A DNA stretch of 64,000 nucleotides from Escarpia spicata. Lineage: Eukaryota; Annelida; Polychaeta; Sabellida; Siboglinidae. Below the pieces are notes generated by a model. That model had not been told where the DNA came from. It saw only the letters and a program-made list of their open reading frames with translations, and ran no database searches. Position numbers and translations under genes: made by a program. Of this stretch, positions 35,741-48,361 are shown one piece after another. Position 1 is the stretch's first letter; every line of letters begins with the position of its first letter. The stretch lies in contig OZ023218.1 of the NCBI GenBank assembly GCA_963995525.1, positions 46,862,314-46,926,313 of the forward strand. Direction: 5' to 3'.

Positions 35741-37640
35741 CGCACGTAACCAAGCTGCAACTGAAATTAGAAATTCAAAGAGAAGCTATGAACAAAAATT
35801 AGGTTGTAATATAAAACGTGACAGCGTTTTTATGCGTATATTCGGAGCAAACAGAAAGTTCAGGATGAGGTCGGTCCTCCAGAAGATAGTGCTGGAAATA
35901 TAATATCTGAGGGATTCTTAATGGCAGATGACCGGAATGAGTACTTTAGTTCGGTGTTTACCAGGGAACATATTAGTTTACTGCCAGTACCAGAGGCTAA
36001 GTTCAATGGGGCGGAATCAGACTAGTTAGGACAATTCATTGTAACCCCGGAAATGGTAGCTGAGAAATAAGGGCAATGAAGATAATAAATCACCTGGAGT
36101 AGATGGGATTCCACCCAAACTACTACTGGAAATTGTAGAACAAATTAGCAAACCGCTTGCAACAGTTTTCAACTTGTCATTAAACGAGGGAGTGGTTCTT
36201 TTAGAATGGAAAAAGCAAACATTATACCGTTATTTAAAAAGGGTTCGAGAAACAAGTCAGAGAACTACATACCAGTGAGTTTAACATCGGTGATTTGCAA
36301 ATTATTAGAAAGATTAATTAAAGATCACATGGTAGATTTTCTTGTTAAACATAACATGATAAACTAATCTCAACATGGGTTTCTAAAAGCGAGGTCATGC
36401 TTAAAATATGTTATGTTTTTGGAAGATATCACTAAGTGATAGACGAGGGATCAGTAGATATTATATACTTAGACTTTAAGAAAGTTTTCGACATAGGGTC
36501 ATATCAAAGTTTACTGCTTAAATTTAAGGCTCATGACATAAGGGGTGGTATGAATAACTGGGTAGAACAATGGCTGATTGACAGAAAACAACGGGTATTA
36601 TTTGATAGGGAGGCTTCAAATTGGAAATCGGTTTGAGTGGGGCACCTGGGACCTACATTATTCTTAATATATATCAACTTTCTGGACGATGATATAACAA
36701 GTAATGTGTTGAAATTTACGGATGATATAAAAGTGTTTAGAAGGATTAAACGTGATAGAAATAAACAACTTTTACAAGATGATCTTGACAGGTTGATCGA
36801 ATGGTCTGAAAAATGGCAGATGTTGTTCAATTTTTGGAAATGTAAATGCCTTCACACAGGACATGAGAATGACGATGTACAATATAAAATGAGGGGGGGG
36901 GTACTGTACTAAGTTTTACTATAAAAGAAAAGGACGTAGGGTTAGTAGTATGATATGAATATGAAGGTTTCAGAACACTGTGGAATTGCAGTTTTAAAGG
37001 GAAATCAAATCCTTAGATTAATTAGGCGAAATATTGCGTATAAGGAAAAAAAACTAATAATACCGCTGTACAAAACAATAGTTAGGCCTCATTTGGAATA
37101 TGGTATACAAGTGCGAAGGCCATATCACAAGAAAGACATATATGCTTGAAAGAGTACAGAGGAGTACGACTAAAATGATACCAACATAATTGAGAGATCT
37201 TAGTTACGAAATACGCTTATAATAATGTAGTTTGACAACACTAGAGACCAGGAGATTGAGAGGAGATCAGATAGAAGTTTTTAAAGTATTGAATGTTTAT
37301 GAAACTTTTGATATAAATATTGGTTTGTCTGTTAAAAAATATAAAGACTAGAGTACCTGAAGTTACATTAGTAAAGGAGCAGTGTAGACTATATATTATT
37401 TTCACAAAGGACTGTAAATGATTGGAACGGATTATGTACATATTGGATGGGTGCTAGTAGCGTGAACATGTCTAAAAATAAAATTGACACGCACCTCAGA
37501 AGGGCGGGGTTCACACAGATAACAAGCGTTGGACTCTCGATAAGCCAAAAGGACTTCTTTGTCCACCTGCCATCTAGAGTTAATTCTCTGGATGGCAATC
37601 TTGTTAAATCTTGTATTGGCGGATCAACAATGCGGATCAA
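35741..37640 (+). mobile_element. Old, 5'-truncated CR1/Jockey-like LINE copy
   Basis: This is a degraded plus-strand copy of the same family as 45394-48361. It begins within the linker before the reverse transcriptase (AEIRNSKRSYE-like) and runs to the 3' terminus. Recognisable parts include SPGVDGIPPKLLLEIVEQIS, VDIIYLDFKKVFD (RT block with FADD changed to FTDD), LIRRNIAYKEKKLIIPLYKT and VRPHLEYGIQ. Many stops and indels interrupt the frame, so it is clearly inactive. The 3' end is GGATGGCAATCTTGTTAAAT followed by CTTGT, as in the young copy. Confidence 0.85.
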
Positions 37641-37649
37641 CAATGTTGA

Positions 37650-38486
37650 CACGACATAACAAAGTATGTAGTATCAAGTATCAAGAATGTTGAACGGTTT
37701 GTCGAAGTGCTCAACCGTTGTAAGACTACCCTCGAACATACCGTACAGTCAACATCGTTGTAGACATGCAGGACATGCAGGACATGCAGGACACTCAATA
37801 ACACATCATCAATGCAAAACGACGTTGTGCTATTTAAGCTCTCCAAACTGTTTTCTTCTCTGCTCAGTGCAGATACGATGTTATATACATAATGTAACGT
37901 CTTCCTAGACTTTCTGTGTTCCTGCTGTCACAACATGTTGCGTCGAATTATTGTGTATTCTGCATGATGGCCGTCACAGAATATGTGAATAGTAACTTAG
38001 CATTTGTAGAGGACCCATTGGTCGGAAACGGTCAAATAGTAATATGAGTCAAATACCAATTTTTTGTATCCAAAGCTATCATTCCACTGTAGACGTGTGT
38101 ACTTAGTGCAGCAGTAGTAATATAATAATTGTGTATGCCCATTAAAATTGTTATGAATCAATGCGAAAAACATGTTTGTTTCAATGTATCCAACATGTCA
38201 ACAATGGGTTCTGCAATACAATGTGATGCAGTAACATATGTAATTGCAGTTTCAGCGAAAACTGATTGAATTGTAGTTAGAAGAAAACAACTTTTTATAT
38301 TTTGTTGCGATGTGAACAATAGATATGTTGTCTGTTATGTTTATATGGTTTGATTTTCTATTGCCATTACTATATCCAGCTCGAGACATGCCCTTATAGT
38401 TATGGATGGCCTTAATGTGCATAATCATCAACGATATAGCGATACAGAGGGTGGCGATTGGAATTTTCAGCAGAATGGCCTGGACC
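37650..38486. other. Gene-free stretch
   Basis: I see no coding or RNA signal. A 9-bp unit ACATGCAGG is repeated four times at about 37764-37793. Confidence 0.5.
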
Positions 38487-38565
38487 GTATATATATATAT
38501 ATATATATACATATATGTATATGTATCTATTATATTATATTATATTATATTATATTATATTATAT

Positions 38566-38640
<75 letters not shown>
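38487..38640. repeat. Compound (TA)n/(ATTAT)n microsatellite
   Basis: A (TA)n run, then about eight ATTAT units (38529-38571), then a long (TA)n to 38638. Frames through it give Tyr-Ile repeats and are not genes. Confidence 0.95.
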
Positions 38641-38642
<2 letters not shown>

Positions 38643-39345
38643 ATAAGGCAGCATAGGCAGACCGCTCCATTACGAGAGATAGAATAAACAACCTCCGAAA
38701 ACAATGCTTTAAAATCACCTCATTTTTGGTGCAAATAATTATTCATATCATTACATTTCTGGTTAGAACGAACACCCCTCATCATAAATTGGTTACGGGC
38801 ATGGTACTGGTGGTAAATGACACCCTCTATTTGTTGGTCCTTAGGTATGTGTAAACTAGTCAACATTGTGTAGTGTGCCATTTTCCAGGCACTCCGCAGA
38901 CTTGATACCTTACAATTCGCCAGGGCTCCAAGTCCTGGTTCAAATAAACACCGAATTAATTCGCGCCGTAGAAGTATTTTTGTTTTATTGTTTCGATGAA
39001 AACACCAACTGATGTCAATAAAGCGAATGTTCCTTCTGTCGCTGCCAAAACAATGATGCGGGTCACGTTTTTTGCGTCTCTAAAATCTACGGCGTTGTTG
39101 TGTCGTTATTATTTAAGCTTCGTATAATTCGTCTGATAATTCTACATTCTTTTGCGTTCACTTGGCCGGGGATTGATAATAAATTGCGAGAAATGAATGT
39201 CAAGTGAGGTGGCAGAACTAATCAACATAAACTCGTAAGCGGTGAACGGGCGATAATCGTTGCGTTCGTCTGAGTTTTAAAAGGTCATCAAAGTCGCGCA
39301 CTCGCCAAACAAATGTGCGGATGGGGAACACACTGGCAAGAAGTC
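38641..39345. other. Gene-free stretch
   Basis: No gene, element or strong regulatory signal was recognised between the two microsatellites. Confidence 0.4.
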
Positions 39346-39474
39346 AAATGTGTGTGTGTGTGTGTGTGTTTTGCGTGTGTGTTTTGTGTGTATGTTTTGT
39401 GTGTATGTGCGTGCGTGCGTGCGTGCGTGCATGCGTGCGTGCGTGCGTGCGTGTGCGTGCGTGTGTGTGTGTGT
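39346..39474. repeat. (GT)n and (GTGC)n microsatellite
   Basis: A (TG)n run, TTTTGTGTG-type interruptions, then about ten GTGC units and a further (GT)n. This is purine-pyrimidine alternation of the Z-DNA-prone type. Confidence 0.9.
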
Positions 39475-39719
39475 GTTTACGTTACTGAATGGTCAGGCCT
39501 GTCACATTCTATAGAGATTTCCTGTATACGTATGGAATTTTGAAAACGTGTGAGAGCATTATGGAGGTTTTAATGCGGAATTGATTGAAATGTTAACATC
39601 GTGATAAAGTTTACGTTATTGTATTCGTCATATTCAAACGACAAACTGATAGCGGTCGAAAAACAAATAACTTCCTGCTATACAGTACATATGTAGAAAA
39701 GGAACGCAGCGAGTTTTGT

Positions 39720-40282
39720 TTGATAACATTATATCAGCCAACCTATTTAACGTGCTACCTGACGATCTGCGTCCGACCGAGTGAAGGAACACATTTAAAT
39801 CGCATTATTTCATGCTTGCTTTTAATCTCTAGTTCTCTATACCATTCACTCGCCACATCGTAGCATTTATTATTACTATCATTTTGTGCTATTATACTAC
39901 CTCATTATTTTAATTATTTACTCATTAATATTGTATTGTCTATTTAATTATTTCTTATTATTATCTGTTATGTACGCCTTGATATTTTTACCTTAGGTTA
40001 GTACAATTTTACTACTAGTACTTTTTCATACGGTTAATTAGCTTACTACCTTATTATTTTAACCACTTATTCATTAATATTTTATTGTCTTTTTATTTCT
40101 TTATTATTATTATTATTATTTTATGTATGTGTTGATTCTTTTAGCTTTATTTAGTACATTTTTTATTTAACGCAGTTCTAGTTTTTGTATACGTTTAATT
40201 TTATTATGTACATGTTAAGTAGCTATTAGTTGTCAACACCCTACTGTGGACACGAGTGTATAAATAAAGTATGTTATTATTA
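39720..40282 (+). mobile_element. LINE 3'-terminal remnant
   Basis: The start resembles a short LINE ORF2 end (ANLFNVLPDDLR, then FKSHYF). It is followed by a long T-rich 3' UTR and the terminus CACCCTACTGTGGACACGAG plus TGTATAAATAAAGTATG with ATTATT repeats, a common LINE tail form. The assignment rests on pattern only. Confidence 0.45.
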
Positions 40283-40354
40283 TTTGGTTAGTTTTCTGCG
40301 TTTTTTTAGATATGACCTGAAAACTCAGATCCTGTATCTCACAACAACGTTTTG

Positions 40355-40630
40355 TTCCAAAAACGAAGCTTAACATTTACAAGCGAGCTTTCTCTGTAGC
40401 TGCACCCACAATCTCTAGTGAACTCCCTCTTACTGTAAACTCATAAGAAACTATAGGCACCTTTCATAAACAACTCAAGACTTATTTGTCCATGCTAAAA
40501 TACCCCGCGGTTCCTTTCTCCAATGATCACTCTTGCGTGAGCATGTTCATGATTTGGCCTAAATATTCTTGTAAGTTGCGCCTCTGAACCCAGATTCGCT
40601 ATAAAAGTGTATTATTATTATTATTGTTGT
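40355..40630 (+). mobile_element. Second LINE 3'-terminal remnant
   Basis: The plus strand reads KRAFSVAAPTISSELPLTVN, a stop, then TIGTFHKQLKTYL, which is the conserved end of non-LTR ORF2 (GERAFSxAAPRxWNxLP...FKxxLKTxLF). The 3' UTR ends in CGCTATAAAAGTG and (TTA)n. It lies directly downstream of the previous remnant in the same orientation. Confidence 0.6.
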
Positions 40631-40652
40631 TGTTTATCAATATTAGTAGTAA

Positions 40653-40679
<27 letters not shown>
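40653..40679. repeat. (CAG)9 trinucleotide microsatellite
   Basis: Nine perfect CAG units followed by TAG repeats; non-coding context. Confidence 0.95.
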
Positions 40680-40686
<7 letters not shown>

Positions 40687-40892
40687 GGTGATAGTAGTAT
40701 ATTGGCAACATTCGACCGGAATGGCAATGCGATAGGCCGTTATGAACAAAATATGAATATACATATGTTCAAGAAAAAAACTGAATGTCATCCAAGATAA
40801 TAATTTTTTTTATGGCGTTTCTGAATGGTTTTGCTGACAAGCGAAATAAATGTAGTGAAAGAACAATATATCTATCTATCTATATATATTAT

Positions 40893-40948
<56 letters not shown>

Positions 40949-40985
40949 GTGTGTGTACGTGCGTGCGTATATGCGTGGTGCGTGT
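40893..40985. repeat. (GT)n microsatellite
   Basis: A long (GT)n with late GTGC and GTAT interruptions, preceded by (ATCT)n at 40868-40881. Confidence 0.95.
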
Positions 40986-41089
40986 GTGTTTATTGGGTAT
41001 CAAAAAGTATATTCATTTTCACAGAAGACAATGTGCGAATAAGTCAACGTAATAATTTCTAACAGAAGGTATGCCGTGTTGAACGTGGG

Positions 41090-41178
41090 AAAATGGGACA
41101 TTGTTGAACATCAAAGTATATTGTTGTTAACTCTGCCCATTCGGCATTATTGCCAATAAAGCTTTTTTGAATCAGGAT
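41090..41178 (+). mobile_element. Possible LINE tail
   Basis: CTGCCCATTCGGCATTATTG followed by CCAATAAAGCTTTTTTGAAT looks like the short conserved 3' end of a LINE, with a poly(A)-type signal. No ORF is attached. Confidence 0.3.
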
Positions 41179-41179
41179 A

Positions 41180-43440
41180 TTTTGTTTACCATTTATACAT
41201 ACTCAATGGTTGTATCTTCCAAATTGCGACCGTTGTTACGGGCTTAGTAAACACATTTTGGCAGACAGTATACCTTCAACATAGTTATTATAGTCTTAAG
41301 AACATTATATGACTTCTGCTTCTTCAGTTCAGCATATCTCTGCGAGACGTAGCTGTCCGGATGATCCCACGATATATATATGTATTATGATTTAATAAAT
41401 GAAAAACTAGAAACAGACTGCGTCCTTTTAATAAGCAAATGGTTTCATTGATCCCTTGCCATTTGGTTTTCGGTTTGGATGGCAGTCTGGATGATATTCA
41501 GGGGGGCAGATAGGGGGAATATACCCGGGGAGATCAACTGCAAAACGGGTACTATGGTGGCGCCGCGTAGCGGGTAACAATGTATCTGTCATGATTTTAG
41601 ATGACGAGTAAATGCATTATCTGCTAGTTTTGGGTCTTGTAATATAAGTAGAAAAAAGTCAATTATTGATGTCGTATTCTACCTATTTCTATGATGATTG
41701 TCTGTGGACTTTGCAAGACAAATGTGTTGATGAGTTTTATAGTACGCGGTATTGCGATTTATGCAGAGTTGTTTAAAATACAAAAGCAATTCTTTAGAAA
41801 TGTTCTCTCTTCTAGCTCTCCATTGTAGTGGTTCATATGTGTCTAACAATTTCGGTTCATTCTAGTCCAAACTCAGACTTCATGCCATGGCGTTCTGTAG
41901 TATTACGTCTAACCACTTTTATGATATGGTTCAAGACCACTACCAGGAGGGGCTAGATGAGTAAATTAGTACACAAAGTGTAATTTGTAAAGGATGTGTT
42001 GTAGAGTACAGATAATGCGTATAGTACTTCTTTTTTTATTCATAGTTGGGTTGCGCTCAATGCTTGCTGGTTTTATACACATTTTATACATTATTTTGTA
42101 CCATTTTTTAGTACGAATAAATATATTTTATTATAGTCTCCTCACTGATTCTCAAGCGAAATTGTTGGCTTGGTGCTAATACTATTGTGGCGGGGTCAGG
42201 TCCTGAATAGTACTATCTGTAGCGCCACCGCTGGCTTGAGAGGGCAATTCCAGGTAACGGAATAAAAAGATCGCTTTAACACCCCAACAAGCCGAATGAC
42301 ACGACATCATATTAAACCGCTACTACAAAATGGTAAGTTGTTAAAATCATTAAGAAGGGCCTCTGATCATAGGCCGCCTATATCAGTTTAGTCGAGATCA
42401 GTAACAAAGTGAGCAATCACCTCTTTGTCCCGTGGACAACATATGTGACACGACTCAATTGACTTTGGCACTATCAAGTCCATCTAAACAATGCAATAAA
42501 CTGTAGTATCTAAGCATGTCGCACAAGACTGGCCAATACGAACAGATCATCGTTCGTCGTTCCAGCAATGCGGAGGCGAAGCATTGGATTTGACCCGCGC
42601 ACGCGCGCTGTCAAGCATATGCAAATGTTACGTTCAAAGGTGACCGTTTTCTAATGGCACGTCACGTGAACAGAAACTCCCTTTAAAGACGGCGAGTTAG
42701 TGCGCACGATTGGCACAAGACGAGAGTGAGTATCAAACACATGATTTTCTGTTCATTCGGACATGCCAGAGAGAACACGCAGAAGAGAGCGCTCAATACC
42801 ACATCTGTGCTCCAAGAACATATCAAAGGTACGTGTTTGATGTTGCAGTGTTGTTTTAAAATTATAAAACGTTTTCCTTGTGGTGATACTTTGCGTATGT
42901 GAGGTGAATAGGGAATCATCTTGATATGGGGTTTAGTCAAGATTGTACAAATCGTGTAAATTTACCTAAAAAAACATGCGTCACAGTGGTAAGTACTCAA
43001 GACAATGAGAAGAATCTGAGATAAAGTAGAAGGATTAATAAGATATTATTACAAATACTTCTTGTGTCAGAAGAATGGGAGACACAGAGTTACCGTAGTG
43101 AAGGGACAAAGTTAAAGGAGTAGAACAATTTAGCTACTGTGTAGATGCTATCATTGTGAATACAGCTATGTTTAAGCACAGCAGTTGACCTATTTCTCCG
43201 AAGAAGCCATAGATGAAATATGAATATATTTTCAAATTCACAAAATACTGGAGGTGGTGCTTAACCATCCACTCGAAATATTTGTGGGTTTAGCCCCCAT
43301 AACCCCCTCCGACTCCTATAGAATGTATGAATGAGTAACATATATCGTACCTTTACAATAATTTCAATCTACCTTCCAGACCACCATGAAACCAACATTT
43401 TACTTCCAATTGCCTTAAAACTTCATTTATTGGTGCTACA
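41180..43440. other. Gene-free stretch with one possible regulatory island
   Basis: No coding signal was recognised. Around 42590-42720 the sequence turns GC-rich (CGCGCACGCGCGC) and holds an octamer ATGCAAAT (42619-42626), CAAAGGTGAC (42635-42644, nuclear-receptor-like) and CACGTG (42664-42669). It could be a promoter or enhancer, and it is weakly supported. Confidence 0.35.
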
Positions 43441-43449
43441 TTGTACTGG

Positions 43450-44250
43450 CAACTAGTGTGCATGTCGGCAACTGACCGATATATGCCAGCATTTCATATA
43501 GGCGTTTGAAAATGCTGATTACTGAAGTTATCTAATCTATTACTACTATTTAGGGTCAACACTATCAACATAGGACTAATTCTTCAAGCATAGGATGTTA
43601 ACAAAAAATGTTATCCGATTACGATGATAATTTCACATTTTATGCCGAAGATGCCGAAGATACCTACGGATCGAATGCCGGGCCGATAGATGACCGGTCT
43701 GCTCTAGCATTTCACATACATGTACCTACTTCAGAACATACAGTATATGCGAATCCTTCATAATAAAGTTTACGTAGATGCTTCTTATGCTGTAATTGTG
43801 AGATCACATAAAACAATTATCTTGTGTTATCAGACAAGTACTGGTTTTGTGTAACGTGCAATTTCCTAGATATCCGATATTTTGGTGCCACTTACATTGC
43901 AAACATAGAACTAATCATTCAAGCATAGGGTGTTAACAAAAACATTTTCTCCGATTTCGATTATATTTTCGCAGTACATGCTGACGATACTTACGGATCA
44001 GATGTGGGGTCGGCAAGTGACCGGTCTGCGCAAGTATGTCATATATAGGCTTTTGAACGTGTTATTTCCTTAAGATATTCGACCTTTTCCTGCCATTTTA
44101 CATTGCAAACAAAGGCAAATCATTAACGCATAGGATGTTAACAAAACTTTTCCTCAAATTGTGATGATTTTTTCACAGTATATGCAGAAGATACCCACGG
44201 ATCAGATATGGCGTCAGCAAGCGTGGTGGAGCGCTATCCCCGCGTGTTTG
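43450..44250 (+). repeat. Diverged tandem array of exon-like cassettes
   Basis: Three full and one partial copy of a unit share AGCATAGGATGTTAACAAAA, a T-rich tract with CAG, then a short open segment: YAEDTYGSNAGPIDDRSA (from about 43641), HADDTYGSDVGSASDRSA (from about 43976) and YAEDTHGSDMASAS (from about 44181). In the second and third copies the segment follows TTTTCGCAG or TTTTTTCACAG, like a splice acceptor, and in the second it is followed by CAAGTATGT, like a donor. Copy spacing is about 327 and 204 bp. No adjoining gene was found, so it could be a duplicated exon, a dead gene piece or a non-coding repeat. Confidence 0.5.
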
Positions 44251-44687
44251 TCTTAGGCGCGTAATGCAAATTAATATCGCCGCCGTGCGCATGAAGGGTA
44301 CAAAGGTGACTCAAGCGTAATTGGTTTGTCTCGGTATTTCTGGTAAAGCAATGACCTTCCATTCGCTTGCACTGCGGGGCTTTGGATTGCAACCTTGCTC
44401 ATTTTGATCAAAGGGCCCATCCATGTGAGTGGAAGCAGAACAGAGAGTTAATGCAGTGTACTGGAATATAAAGAGAATAACTCGGAACTCCTGTATAGAA
44501 CGATGTTGACTAATGCGCCCACAGCCGCTCCTGGTGACTAATTATGAGTATCACCGAAGTTAATAGAGCAAACACGAACCATTAGTCAAAGATTTTTTTT
44601 CACATACAAAATAATTGTGTAACTTTTTTCCAAAGGGTTGTAGATTAGTCATTGCAAGTTTGGCGCCTGAGTGCAAACAACCGACGA

Positions 44688-44690
<3 letters not shown>

Positions 44691-44756
<66 letters not shown>
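44691..44756. repeat. (TA)n microsatellite
   Basis: A perfect (TA)n of about 66 bp followed by a short second run. Confidence 0.95.
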
Positions 44757-44757
<1 letters not shown>

Positions 44758-45393
44758 TATATATATAGCGCGATTATGCTTATATCTACGCTAGTTCGAG
44801 TACAGTCAGATAACGGCAAAGCAAATTTGCAATTGTACTATAACTGCTGTCGTCTGTGATTTACATTTGTTATTAGAAACATGGATGTTATTTTAAAAGA
44901 TATAACACCAAGCCTACTTGCAGTGTGGCTTAATGCCTTTCATGTCAACAATTTGGAGACAGCAGACAAGTAGCGGTCAGAATTTAGAAAGTGTGTTGAT
45001 TTAACTCAACTCGGTCCACGCACTTCCGCCTCAGCTTACACACTTTCGTTACCGCCTGCCCGCGCGCGCTGGTCGATACAACTATGTTTGTAATAACAAG
45101 TATGCGTTAACATAATAGCAGCACTCATTTTGGTGGTAATAAGAGAGAAACAACACCATTGTAGTTCGAAGCACCGCTAAGAGATGTGAAGAACGGGAAG
45201 GCGTCGGGTAACGACCATGTAAACATTGAAACATTAAAAGCAGGAGACGATACCATATCGAAGACACTGGCTAAGCTGTATACTAAATGCTTATTATCAG
45301 AAAGACGAATACCCACCGCACAGAAGAACGCAAAGAATACGGTAATCCTCAAGAAGGGAAATAGGAAAGACTTAAAGAACTAGGCACCGATAT

Positions 45394-48361
45394 TTAACAA
45401 GATTTAACAAGATTGCCATCCAGAAAATTACTCTGGATGGCAGTTGGACAAGGAAGCCTTTTGGCTTATCGAGAGTCCAATACTTTTTATCTACATGTAT
45501 CCCGCCTTTTTAAGGTGTGTGTCGATTTTATTTTTAAACATATTCACGCTACTAGCACCAACACAATCAGGAGATAATCTGTTCCATTCATTTACAGTCC
45601 TTTGTGAGAATGAGAACTTTCTTATATCTAATCTACACTGCTCCTTTACTAATGTAGCTTCATGTCCTCTGGTCCTTCTATCTTTCTTAACTGAGAAAAA
45701 AATGTTTCTATCAATATTTTCATAATCATTCAATATTTTAAACACTTCTATGTGATCTCCTCTCAATCTCCTGGTCTCTAGTGTTGTTAAACCACATTCT
45801 TTTAGGCGTATTTCGTAACTAAGATCCCTCAGATTTGGTATCATTTTAGTCGCTCTCCTGTACTCTTTCTAGCATATCTATGTCCTTCTTGCGATATGGC
45901 CTCCATGCTTGTATACAATATTCTAAATGAGGCCTCACTATTGTTTTGTACAGCGGTACTATTAATTCTTTTTTCTTATACGCTATATTTCGCCTAATTA
46001 ATCCAAGGATTTGATTTCCCTTTGACGCTGCAATTCCGCACTGCTCTGAAACCTTCATATCAGCACTAATGGTTAACCCTAAGTCCTTTTCTTTTACAGT
46101 AGTACTTAGAACAGTACCCCCCATTTTATATTTTACCTCTTCATTCCCATGACCTGTGTGGAGGCATTTACATTTCTCAAAATTGAACAGCATTTGCCAC
46201 TTTTCAGACCATTTGATCAACCTATCAAGATCATCTTGTAAATGCTGTCTGTCTCCATCACTTTTAATCCTTCTAAACACTTTTGTATCATCCGCAAATT
46301 TTAACACCTTGCTTGTTATATCATCGTCCAAATCGTTGATATATATTAAGAATAATATAGGTCCTAGTACTGATCCCTGTGGTACCCCACTCAATACCGA
46401 TTTCCAGTTTGAAGCCTCCCCATCAACTACTACACGTTGTCTTCTGTCATTCAGCCATTTTTCTATCCAGTTTATTATACCATTTCCTATGCCATGGGCC
46501 TTTAGCTTAAGGAGTAATCTTTGATGTGGTACTTTGTCGAAAGCTTTTTGAAAATCTAAATAGATGATATCTACTGGTGATCCCTCATCTACCCACCTAG
46601 TGATGTCTTCCAAAAAACATAACATATTTGTTAAGCATGACCTCGCTTTTAAAAACCCATGTTGAGATGGGTTTATCAAGTTATGTTTAACAAGAAAATC
46701 CACCATGTGATCTTTAATTAGTCTTTCTAATAATTTGCAAATCACTGATGTTAAACTCACTGGTCTATAGTTCTCTGACTTGTTTCTCGAACCTTTTTTA
46801 AATAACGGTATAATGTTTGCCTCTTTCCATTCTAAAGGAACCACTCCCTCTTCTAATGACAAATTGAAAACTGTTGCAAGCGGTGCGCTAATTTGTTCTA
46901 CAATTTCCAATAGTAGTTTGGGCAGAATCCCGTCCACTCCAGGTGATTTATTATCCTTCATAGCCCTTATTTTCTTAGCTACCATTTCCGAGGTTACAAC
47001 TAACTGTCCTAAATAGTCTGAATCTGCCCCCTTGAACTTAGCCTCTGGTACTGGCAGTGAACTAATATCTTCCCTGGTAAACACTGAACTAAAATACTCA
47101 TTCAGGTCTTCTGCCATTAAGAATCCCTGTGATATTGTATTCCCAACACTATCTTCTAGAGGACCGACCTTATCCTGAACTTTCTGTTTGCTTCGAATAT
47201 ACGCATAAAAACTCTTACTGTCATGTTTTATATTACTAGCTAATTTTGTTTCATAGCTTCTCTTTGAATTTCTAATTTCAGCTGTAGCTTGATTAAGTGC
47301 TTCTTTATAAATGCTGTAGTCTTCATCATTTCCAGTACATCTATATGACTTCCACATCATTTGTTTATACTTAATTTTTCTAATGGCTTCTTTCGATAAG
47401 TGTTTCTTTTTAGACCGTTTCCCTTGTTTTTTGAAAGGTACAAATTTATCGACTATGCACTTAATTTCACTATTTAAGATATTCCAGCATTCGGTTGCTG
47501 TCTTATTCTTCAGTGTGTTATTCCAGTCTATCTTTGCTAAATATTTCCTCATGTCCTTATACCTTACTTTGTGGAAATTTCTCCTATACTGCTTTTTACT
47601 ATTCCTTTCTGATTTTACTTTGATGGTAAAATGTATCTGGTTGTGATCACTACTCCCCAGTGGCTCACATATCTTGACATTGTCAACTAATTCTTTCTGT
47701 GAGGACAAAACTAAGTCTAACACATTCTCTCCCCTGGTTGGTTCTAGCACATGTTGAGAAAGGAAACTATCTTGTACTAAAACTAAAAACTTGTGGTCCT
47801 CACTCCCCATACTCTGTAGAGATTTCCATTGTATATGCCCATGGTTAAAGTCCCCCATAATAATACAGTTCCGTTTGCTTACTTCCCTTATAGCGTTTTG
47901 TATTTTTTCATTCTCTTCTATGCTTATGTTTGGACTTCGATAAACTAACCCAACTGTTAACGTTGAGTTTCCTGTAACTATGTTACACCAAACAGCTTCT
48001 TCGCAATCTGCTTCTCTTTCTAATTTTATTTCATAAGCCTGGATAGATTCTTTAATATATAAAATAACTCCACCTCCCTTTCTTCCTATTCTATCTTTCC
48101 TAAACATTACATATCCTGTTAGTCCCAATTCGGCATCTGATATATCAGTGGTGGCCCACGATTCGGTTATACCTATTATGTGAGGGTCAATATCTTCTAC
48201 CATAATGTTTAGTTCACTTCTTTTGTTTACTATGCTCCTTGCATTTAAACAAATGCATTTATATCCTGATTCAGAACAGTTTTCCAGGCTGTTCTTTGCC
48301 GATTTATTTCTGCTGTCTTTATCTATGCCTCCAGTTTCAGGCTTCTCTGTGAATCCCCCCT
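45394..48361 (-). mobile_element. Young CR1/Jockey-like LINE inserted in the RTE element
   Basis: The element is 2968 bp and flanked by a direct GATAT at 45389-45393 and 48362-48366. The join restores the register of the interrupted RTE ORF (CCG ATA | TGT CTG). It is 5'-truncated just before the endonuclease. Its 3' terminus is CTGGATGGCAATCTTGTTAA followed by ATCTTGTTAA, a short tandem repeat of the kind CR1-like elements end with. The near-intact ORF suggests recent activity in this lineage. Confidence 0.88.
45491..48361 (-). pseudogene. CR1-like LINE ORF2: endonuclease and reverse transcriptase, one frameshift
   Basis: A 785-codon frame (45846-48203, open upstream to the truncation at 48361) is followed in another frame by 117 codons (45491-45844). 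The N-terminus carries endonuclease signatures (CLNARSIVNKRSELN, IIGITESWATTD, GLVYRSPN, CIIMGDFNHGHIQW, SSDHNQI). The reverse transcriptase blocks follow: SPGVDGILPKLLLEIVEQIS, ANIIPLFKKGS, NYRPVSLTSVICKLLERLI, QHGFLKARSCLTNML, VDIIYLDFQKAFDKVPHQRL, SGVPQGSVLGPILFLIYIND and the catalytic FADDTKVF. The frame breaks at about 45850, where the older copy has two more bases, so the defect is a 2-nt loss. Otherwise there are no stops. In vivo it would copy LINE RNA at a nicked target site. Confidence 0.88.

Noticed and set aside
38402..38687. Tyr-Ile repeat frames
   Set aside because: (TA)n microsatellite translation.
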